Source: Phylloscopus collybita (lineage: Eukaryota > Chordata > Aves > Passeriformes > Phylloscopidae). Taken from it: 64,000 bases of DNA. A program made the position numbers and the translations under genes. Shown piece by piece: positions 55,301 to 64,000 of this stretch (the stretch's first letter is position 1; every line of letters begins with the position of its first letter). The notes under the pieces were generated by a model. The model searched no databases. It was not told the DNA's origin and saw only the letters and a list, made by a program, of their open reading frames with translations. The DNA is taken from positions 434,001-498,000 of the forward strand of contig JAJNNQ010000044.1 in NCBI GenBank assembly GCA_027886175.1, in the 5' to 3' direction.

Positions 55301-58300
55301 AAAGAAAGGCAGGTCAGCTTTTCAAAGAGCACCAGCAACTGCTCTTGTAGACTTTCCTGTGCAAACCAGCCAGAATGACTGCTGCTGCAGTGGATGTGCT
55401 CAGAAATAAAGAGCACTTTGGCTGCACTGCTAACCTTTCCAGCTGAGCACTGAGAGAAGTGAGTCTCTCTTTTGTCTTTGCTGTGTGTTTCAAATGCTGC
55501 CACCACACCTTTGCTTTCACAGGCAAGGAATGCAGTGCAGACAGGCAAAGGCTTAGGGAGGCAAGATGGAGAACAGCAAACACAGAGACGGAGTGAGAAC
55601 GCAACAGCAGCAGATAAGAGGCCAAGAGCAGAGGGCAGTGAGTGCAGGGGCACTGGCAGGCAGTTCACTTGAGATGCTCCTGCTTGCCCAGAGCATAGCA
55701 GCAACACAGAAACAGAGCCTGGCACATGGAATTGCTCCTGTTCTGAGCCCTTTTCCCAGACAAGCCTGCCCAAGCGCTCGGAAGCCCAGGTGGGATCCCT
55801 CACCTCCCGGCTGACACTTGCAATCTCGGGTTCACACAGGTCAGCCTCCTTGATGACATCAAACAGAGTGCCTCCATCCATGTACTCCATAACCAGCCAG
55901 AGTTCTTCATGCACAAGGTAGCTGAAAGAAGGAAACAAGGCCATGCAGATGAACAGGCGTGACTACGTTGGTTTTGTGCTTGATTCTTGTTTGTGGCAAG
56001 GACAGAATTAAAGGAGTAGACATTCCCTCTAGGCTGTGCCTTGTTTGCAGTCTCAAGAAGAATGGCACAGCTGTGAAAAAGGAGGTGTCTTAGATGGCCA
56101 GCAAGGGAGAAGTGCAGTTGAGTGACAGGCCAGATGAAAAACGTGTCAGGCGTGGTCTTTCTGGAAATAAGCACTTGGTGTTCCTGGCATGGACAGCCAT
56201 GGAAAAGAGGGACATCGAGCCAAGGGAAATCCTGTCTAGGATGGGTGATCAGCATTGAAGAAACCTAAAGAAATCAATCCTGAGACAACATGGAGGCAGT
56301 GAACTTACAGGGTATTGACTTAGTATGGTAGGGTTGATCCAGGTTTTTGAGCCATTTTCCAAGCATGTGTTTGAAAGCCAGGCAAGACTCATGCAGACAA
56401 AATGCACTCTCTTGCCATCCATTGGAGATGAGTAGAGAAATAAGAATTAACCAATAATTACCGGCTCTCTTTTCTGCCAGTGTCCCAAATGGGTTTTGAA
56501 CCTTGCACGCTTTTACTTTGTAAACAAACACATGTAATGTGTATCCCATGTATGTAATCATGGGATAAGACCATGACCATGACTCACCTGTCTAAATAAT
56601 TCACAATAAAGGGGCTCCTATTCCTCCTCATGACTGTGATTTCAGTAATGGTGTCTTGCTTGCTAAACAGTCCTTGAAGCTTTATTTTCTTGATGGCCAC
56701 CTGAAATGACATTGAAAATCAGTCACTTTAGCAGTTGGTGGCACGAGACCACAGCACACACGGAGCGAGTGATTTTGCAATGACACAGCCGAGCCAAAGT
56801 GCCAAAGTGCCTTGTGTTTTGACAAAGAAGTAATAAGGAACTGAGATCCCAACAGCCCATTTCTCTGCTCCTCTGGGGGCCAGTTACAGGACACGTGGCC
56901 ACTGTTAACAATGGTTAACAGGGCCAGTTACAGGACAATGTTATCCACTTGTTAACAAGGGTGTCTCAACTATCACCCACAAAGCTCTGAGCACACTCTC
57001 TGTTTCTCTGTCTGTACATCAGAAGAAGGAATCTGTGCCTTGGGGCTCTGTGGATACATCCTGGGCTCTAAGCAGGGCTTAGGGCTTGGAGGGATGCCTT
57101 GCAGACCTCTCCCCACGTGCAGTTCCCAAGTGCAGCACTGCAGGTGGCTAAGGAACTGCCAGGAACATTCAGATGTATTTGCTGGCAGGCAGAAATGAGA
57201 ATTCAGGACTCTGAAGCCATAGGCCCAGAGAGCAGTGAGATGCTCTAAGGCACCGCCTTTGGTGGAGCAATTGAGAGCCAGGGAGAGCGTCCTTCTCTGC
57301 AAGGAACCGCTGCCCTCCTTGCCTTCCTTCTGGCAGCTGAGAAGGACAAAGACTGTCCCAAAGGCACTTGGCAGGCTGGCCCCAGTCTGTGCTTCTTGTG
57401 CCTCTGCAGCACAGCTCTAGCCAAAGCTCCAGCCACAGCTGACACAAGAGAGGAAAGCCCTGGAGAGCAGCAGAATCTGCAGGGGCTGTTGACATTTACC
57501 TCTGCTCCTGTGGCAGTGTCGATGGCTCTACAAACATCTCCAAAACCCCTAGAAACAGAACAGCAGCAAAGAAAGGAGAAGCCAATTAGATGTTGGAGGG
57601 AAAGCATCCCAGAGAGGAGATCTCTGCTGTAAATGCCTCAAAGGTGCAGCATGCAGGAAGGGTCTGCCAGAAGGCAGATGATGCATTTTCCTCTCAAGTG
57701 CATGGGCATTGGGCCTGTTCCTGAAGCACTGGGCTTTACTGCCTCAGCTCAAAAGGCCATTCATCTTGGATGAATGGATTCTTTCATCTTGGATTTCAGT
57801 TTCTAAACTGGGCAGTCAGTTTTCAGCCTGACCTCAGACTATTTCCTTCAGCAAAGTCTTGGGAAGAAATGTTCCTGAGAACTGTTATCTCACTGCTGTG
57901 ATAGGGGGTAGCTTGCTGTTTCTGGCAGTGAAATGGAAGTGTCTTGGACAATGCCTTCTGGCCACACTGCCAAATTCTGGCCGGTACTGAGAGATGGGGC
58001 AGCCGAACGCCAGTGTCTGAGGATGTTTGCAGCTTGCCTGGCTTCACACTTGAGAGATATTCCAGCAGCAAATCACCTGCCTCATGGCTATGTAGAAGGA
58101 ACGGTGCTTGGACTCACCCGCTGCCAAGGTGTTCCAGTTCAATGTATTTCCTCCGGGGATTTTCCCAGGTCACCATTTTCCCTGAGGGAAACAAAATGCA
58201 AGATCGATTGCACTTGAAAGCACAGACCCCACCAGCCAAGAGATACAAAAGGCTGCCCCACTGTCTGGGGCTCTGACTTCTTTGTGGTCAGCTGCATGAC

Positions 58301-61300
58301 AAAAAGCTGGCAAAGCCCAAGCAGGAGCAGTGACAAGCAATGGGAAGAAGGCACAGCCAGAGCGAGCCCCTTCCAAGCTGGTGCCCATTCAGGACACAAC
58401 AGGATCGGCTTTGGGATCAGACACACCCAGGTGCAGATCAACGCCCTTTTTGTGCCAACACCTGCTGGTAGACAGAGAGTCAGCTGGGCTCTGTTCTCAG
58501 CCCCACCAGGTCTGATCTGAGAGCACAGGGCTGGCAGCTGTTGTGGGCAAGGAGCAGATTCAGTGACTTGTGCTGCAGAATCACCCAGGGCTTGATGTGT
58601 TTTCCTAGAGACTGATCTGAGCAGGGCTTGGGCCAATGGGTAGGATTGTATCAGCCATGGGAATGAGTGGGAATCAGGGATGAAAAAGTGCCATGGATCT
58701 CAGGAATATCCAGCAGCAGGGCTGGAGGCTGGCTCCTGAGAAACGCCTCCAGTGCAGTTTGATCTGATCAGGCCACAGCAATGTGTCTCTTGGACACATC
58801 TGTATAAGAACAAAACTGGGATATTAAATACAGATTGTTGACAAAGTATCTTATTTCATTGGGGCCACAATAAAGACACCTCTTGCTCTCTGTTTCTGCT
58901 GACACCTGCTGTTCTTTCAAAGAAGTTCTCACTGACAAAAATATAATATTCTCATTTAATAAACTGTAGATGCAGTGGTGGTAATAAGAAGAGTCATAAA
59001 ATGACACCAGTAAGACACATGGGGCAGAAGAGCTCCTTCAGGATGGAGAAAAGTCTACCCCAAAAATTCCACAAAGAAACCTCAAACTAAAAACAAAACC
59101 ACAACGAAAAGACAAAGTGCCCAAACCAGGAGTCTAAAGAGAATTTAGGAAGCTAACCATTCCCTCCAGTTTGGCCACGAGCGCACAGGACTTGCCTGCA
59201 TCATTTGCTAGGTCACAGCCTTGTGCTGATGCAAGAACAATCCCTGCTTCTGCCCGGAGCAGATAGGGAAGCTCAGGCAAAGCCAAGCATGTCCAAGCTG
59301 CCTTCAGAGGCAGCAGGAACAGCCAGAGCACTCTCTTGCTGCCTTGGAGCACAGCATTTCCTGTGGGGACTCCTCAATGTCCCTGTGAGACCAGACTGAG
59401 GAGGATCATTGGGTGCAGCTCTGCTGACACGAGCACACAATGCACTGTCCCTCAGAGAAGAAAGACACCAGACGTACTCAGGAGCTCCAGGCAGTCATCC
59501 TCCATCTGCTGTTGCTGAGCAGCAGCTCTGTCAGGGCTGGAGATGAACAAACTGCCCAGGCTCCACTTCCCACTTTGGGCAGCAAAGGCTCCTTTAGGTG
59601 ACACTGCTGCAGCAGCTGCAGCAGCAGGTTCATTAGAAGAGCCTGTGTAGAACTGAGACAACAAAGGAGTTGGCGTCAGAAAAGTGGCTGGCAGAGATGA
59701 GCCCGAGATGCCATTGCAAATGCAAGCCCTTAGGAAGATGCTGTCAGCCACATGCAGGACTCTGCCAGGGGTTTTTCCTGATGTCCACTTCCCAAACTGG
59801 ATGGGTCAAACCCAAAGGCTGGTTTTACTCCAGTTCATGGCCAGATTCATTTTCCACTTTCTCCAAAATGCATTTTCATGGATTTTCTGAAGGGTGGCTG
59901 CCAAAATGACCATTCCACTTTCTCCCAAGGACTCTCTTTCCCCTCCAAGGGCTGCAGACACACTTGCAGGTGCTTGTTCAAATGTTCTACCTTTTCCCTC
60001 GGAGCCCTCTTTTCCTGCAGCATCTTCAGAACGGGCTCAACTGGCAGCACTTCTGCTTGGGACACTTGCTGTGCCGCACAGGAATCTTGGGGCTCCTCGT
60101 TGCCAGTCCCTTGCTGGAAATCTTTGCAGGCTGCCAGGCCAGATGTCCACACGCCCACCTCAAGTCAAAGAGAACAAAGCAGTCAGAGAGTACAGCTTGT
60201 CCCTGTCAGCCAAGAGTCACAGAGTGAGAGGAAAGGGAGAGCTCCAGATTCACAATGGACACAGACAGCTTGTTTCAAGATTCATCTGGGTCACCATGTT
60301 CACCTGCAAGAACATCTCAAGAAACAAGGAGAGCAGGAAGAGGCCAGCAGGAATGCATTGAGATGACTGCTGGCCAAAAGGCCAAAGGACTAGGCAGCTG
60401 AGCACAGCACAGCAGCTGAGATTCAGCAGAGCAGGAAGTGTCCTTTGGAGTGGCTGGGATAGACACTGGAGCAGGATGGCACTCAGAGGCATCACCCCAG
60501 CCCCCTGCTGCTCTGCAGGGCAAAGGCAAGCAGGGCAGAAAGCACCAGTTTGGTGACTGCAGTGGCTCTGGTTCTTTCACTCACTTGTTTTTCTAGAGCC
60601 TCTGGCTTCTCAAGGAGGTGAAGAATTTTCTCTTGTCTTTCTCTTTGAATTTTCATTTCTTCCTCCAGCCTCTCATACATTGCCTTGATCCTAGCCTCAG
60701 TTTTCTGCAGCTCTTCCTGCAGCTTCTCACCAAGGTTCTTCTCCGTTGCCTTGATCCCAGCCTGAATTTTGTGCAGCTCTGCCTGCAGCTTCTCACCCAA
60801 GTTCTGAAAAGAAAGAGAGGGAGAAACTTGGATGAGTGGAGTGGCTGCCACTCTTCCACTCACCTGGTTTTGTTGATCGGGCCTCTGCTGGTGGAGATCC
60901 CGGTGATCTTGAGGAGTTCTAAAGTCTTCTGTGCTCCTCTTCTTCCCTGCCATGATGTTCTGTAGACACAAATGCAGAGCAAGTGACTGGGAGCTGCCAT
61001 CAGGCTCAGCTTTTCCTCTTTCAGCCTCCAAATCACATCCATTCAGCCACTTCTTTCTGCTTCCCCTCCCACCTCTGCTTCCACTGGAACTGTGCCTGCA
61101 GAGGCAAAAGAACAACCTGGCAACAGAGGCACCAAAATCCCTGACTTCAAGCAGCAACTCCACGTCCCCAGGGTGTCTCTCAAATGCCCCCAGGTAAGCA
61201 CACCCAAGAAGCTCCGGGGGACAAACCACCCCAAAGAGCTGCTGTTGTCAGATCAGTATCTTTGGTGCCTGTAGCTGCTTGGCCAGTCTGTGCAGGGGGA

Positions 61301-62680
61301 CTGGTGTCTCCGGAGAACAGTGTCCCCTACGGATCTGGCCAGGCTGAGCGCAGGGTCTGTGACACGCTCCCTCCTCTGCAGACAGGGAGCCTTCCTGCTT
61401 CAGGCTGGCCCCTCTCAGCATCCCAGCCAGCTGGGGCCTGAACATGACAGGTCAAAGCCCATGGTCCAGGTGTCACTGGCTGAGGGGAATCACTAGGTCT
61501 TGGCAGGACTGCAGCACTCAGCATCCTCAGCCACCAACAGCAAGTGCCGACTGCTCAGAAACTTGCAGCTCTGCCTTGCACTACAGACAGCCCCCTCCAG
61601 AAGTGGCACTTACTGTCCTGGAAAGGTCTGGCTCTGGTGTGACCACAGCTGGAGGATTGTGGTCATTTGGCTCCTCTATGGCCTCTTCTGCAGGAGCAGA
61701 GGGAGCCAGAGGAGAGTCTGCTCTTGGTTCTGTGCTCTGTGGACAGACAGGAGCGTGAGGCACAGGCCATCACCTATCATTTATAACCTTATTTCTATTC
61801 AGCTCTACAACCATCTCTACTAAGGCACAAATCATCAACTTTGACAGCAATGGGATTCTAAGTCACTCAGAGTCAATTCAAATGGGCTGATTCAAGTGTA
61901 CTGCTGATTGCTCTGAAGTAGATATTCCCCCTGGCTACTATGAGGAGGCAATGTTGTCTCTGCAAAGCTGGGCTTTTAGTTCTTTTCAAGCTCTGAAATG
62001 GAACATTAGGAAATAGCCAGTGATGCCTTTGCTCTTGCCAGTGCAGACATGGAAATGGATTTTCTTTCAGCCTGCTCAGCTGGCCCTCTACACTCCACTG
62101 CCACAGGCCGAGCTCACAGCTTGCTTCAGAACTCTTAAACAGCAGGAACATCAAATGTTCCTTTCTCACTCACCTCAGGATCGGCACCTCTGAACACACG
62201 GGTCAGGTGACCTGCAGTGGGCAAGGGAAAAGGAACCAGATTCCTTGAGAAAACTGCAGAGAAGCCTAGCAGAGCTTAGAAGAGCTCCCAAGAAGGTCTC
62301 CCAGTCTACATTTTCCAAGTTGTGCTGCTTGACCCAGCAAAGGGATGAAATGACAGACTCTGCTGCCACAGACTCTCCCATGGAGGGAACACAACCCCTG
62401 CAGGTTCCCTTGCAAATGCTGCCCGCAGAGCCCTGGCTACGGACACCCCCTTTTTAGCTGACCGTGTTGACACGTGTTGGAGCTTTACCCAAGTGCCATC
62501 CAAATGGTCTTTCTGTTTCCAAATCAACTCAGTCACTAAGAAAGAGGAGGAAGACATACAAAAGCCAGGCTTGGTTCCACCCAGGGAAAAGCTCTACTTA
62601 CGTGTCAGGTGAGTCAGGAAATAGCCAGAATAAGCAACACCATAAACAGAGCAAACTGCAGCAGCGAGTGGCCCAATCAT
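52322..62680 (-). CDS. PAK3-like serine/threonine kinase, copy 3 (15 coding exons)
   Basis: Complete third copy. Exons in transcript order: 62680-62602, 62211-62174, 61736-61614, 60959-60864, 60803-60585, 60158-59991, 59652-59478, 58181-58118, 57548-57500, 56700-56588, 55921-55804, 55126-55027, 54574-54378, 53022-52885, 52459-52322. All exons are open, giving 604 residues. Exon 3 has two adjacent base changes relative to the other copies, one silent and one replacing Gln with Glu in the TPQPD segment. Exon 6 matches copy 1. The provirus lies about 2.2 kb beyond the 3' end and does not interrupt the gene. Confidence 0.85.
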
Positions 62681-62742
62681 TGTGGCAACTGCTGTGCAAG
62701 TTTGCAGACTACACTCTATCTCTATTCTCTAGCACTCTGCTC

Positions 62743-62950
62743 TAACACTATGCTCTAACACTGAGCTCTAACACTATTCTCTAACACTATGCTCTAACAC
62801 TATGGTCTAACACTATGGTCTAACACTATGCTCTAACACTATTCTCTAACACTATGCTCTAACACTATGGTCTAACACTATGGTCTAACACTATTTTCTA
62901 ACACTATGGTCTAACACTATTCTCGAACACTATGGTCTAACACTATGCTC
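62743..62950. repeat. 13-bp minisatellite, unit 3 (16 monomers)
   Basis: Same monomer and position, with 16 copies. The last monomers (including a gaacac variant) are shared by all three units, so length change occurs within the array. Confidence 0.97.
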
Positions 62951-63078
62951 TAAGAAAAAGCAAGATTTCTGTCAGCGTGCAGCTGCCCACTGACAACATC
63001 CTCACGCAGGAGGGTGAGCTCCTGCCCTGAGCAATCCCGAGAGCTGCTCTGCCACCACTGAGGCCGGGCGTGCACCAA

Positions 63079-63132
63079 GGCAACCTTGTGATGTCAGCAC
63101 AAGGACGTGGCAACTGTGCCCTGACATCACAA
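63079..63132 (-). promoter_or_regulatory. Promoter-like inverted repeat upstream of PAK-like copy 3
   Basis: Identical arms at 63086-63097 and 63121-63132, with the two GGCAAC elements retained. Confidence 0.45.
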
Positions 63133-63248
63133 AGGAAACGTTCTGCCCTGCTCTGTGAGTTCATGCAGATGGATAGACTGATGTTTGTGTAGGCCTAGGC
63201 TGCATTTTGACCTCTGTCCCCCCTGGGCTGCCTTTTTCACCCCTTGTT

Positions 63249-64000
63249 TTTCCCCCTGTGCCCCTGTGTCCCCTGTCCCTGTGCTGGGTCCGAGCTGGCG
63301 GCCGGGCCGGGCGGAGCAGCAGTTCCAGCCCCGGGTGTCCCAGGAGCGCTGGGAGCTGTTGGTGGCCCCAGGCCCTGTCCCCTGAGGAGCTGCTGAAGGA
63401 CCCTGGGACAGAGGGGGCTGTGGGGGCTGAGGAGGCGCTGACGCTGCAGGGACGGTGACCTTGAGGTGCTGGGGGCACTGAGGGCTGTGGGGGAGCAGAG
63501 GGTGAGGGTGGCACTGAGGTGACAAGGCAGTGGCACGGGCTGAGGGGGTGGTGGGTCTAAGGGGACGGGATGGGTTGGAAGGGATTGAGTGGGCTGAGAG
63601 GTCTGTGAGGGGCTGAAGAAACTGAAAAGGGCTGGGGCTTTGCCGAGGGGACTCTGGGGCTGAGGGGATGGAGGGGGCCAGCAGGGAGCAGAGAGGGCTC
63701 CGGGAGTGCAGCTCTGCCAGGCCTTGGAAGCAATTCCAGAGCCTCCACTTTTGCCACAGCTGCCCTGCAGACCCTGAGGAGAGATGGAGACTGACAGGAG
63801 GCAGCAAGGAGAAGCTGAAGGCCACCAGCTCCAGCAGTGAGCAGGGAGCTGCTGCTGCCGCTGCCAGGCGAGAGGCCGGGTGAGGCCGCAGGGCCGGTGA
63901 GGCAGGGTGGGGGTGAGGGTGGCGTGGGCTTTGGCCGTGGGCAGTGCCCGGCTGGGCAGGAGCGGGCCCTGCCCGTGCTGGGGCTGCTCAGCGCAGCTGC
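63249..64000. other. GC-rich block upstream of PAK-like copy 3 (cut by window end)
   Basis: Same sequence as the unit 1 and 2 blocks with scattered substitutions. The window ends inside it. Confidence 0.5.

Larger units (their letters stand above)
44830..64000. repeat. Tandem array unit 3 (cut by the window end, carries a provirus)
   Basis: The third unit is cut by the window end inside the GC-rich block upstream of the kinase gene. It contains a 4.3 kb endogenous retrovirus that units 1 and 2 lack. After subtracting the provirus, coordinates track unit 1 within a few bases up to the minisatellite. The kinase gene and its minisatellite are complete here; the solo ERVL LTR, purine-rich tract and CTG repeat would lie beyond the window. 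Confidence 0.96.

Overview
The window is vertebrate nuclear DNA: intron-split genes with consensus splice sites, LTR retroelements, mini- and microsatellites, and no bacterial features. The gene content (a tandem array of PAK3-like kinase genes) and the LTR types point to a songbird (passerine). This rests on recognising the families, not on a database match.

Layout. The sequence is a head-to-tail tandem array with a period of about 22.4 kb. Unit 1 is 1-22546, unit 2 is 22547-44829 and unit 3 is 44830 to the window end (incomplete). The units look almost identical by eye. Each complete unit holds, from low to high coordinate: about 0.9 kb of unrecognised sequence; a probable ERV1-type solo LTR; a GC-rich unrecognised stretch; a minus-strand PAK-like kinase gene of about 10.4 kb; a 13-bp minisatellite just 5' of its start codon; a promoter-like inverted repeat; a GC-rich block; an ERVL-type solo LTR; about 4.5 kb of unrecognised sequence; a purine-rich low-complexity tract; and a CTG microsatellite.

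The kinase gene. I could assemble 15 coding exons with matching splice phases in every unit, predicting a 604-residue protein. The C-terminal half is a complete PAK-type kinase domain with glycine loop, VAIK lysine, alpha-C glutamate, HRD, DFG and APE all present. The N-terminal half is unusual. It starts with a short hydrophobic segment, keeps a remnant of the PAK acidic/proline linker, and then has a coiled-coil exon with an internal duplication. No p21-binding (CRIB) domain is visible. All three copies are open in every exon. The few coding differences I found lie in the N-terminal linker exons.

The retrovirus. Unit 3 alone carries an endogenous retrovirus at 45760-50032. It has a 6-bp target duplication and two 368-bp LTRs that differ at one base. 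It keeps an open gag frame of 772 codons with alpharetrovirus-like layout. Protease, polymerase and most of the env surface region are missing. A gamma-type env transmembrane fragment remains and is stopped just before its membrane anchor. It is young, defective and inserted after the units duplicated.

The most interesting points are the CRIB-less PAK architecture with a new N-terminus, the unit-variable minisatellite beside the start codon, and the young mosaic provirus whose gag contains short tandem repeats and a promoter-like GC-rich block.
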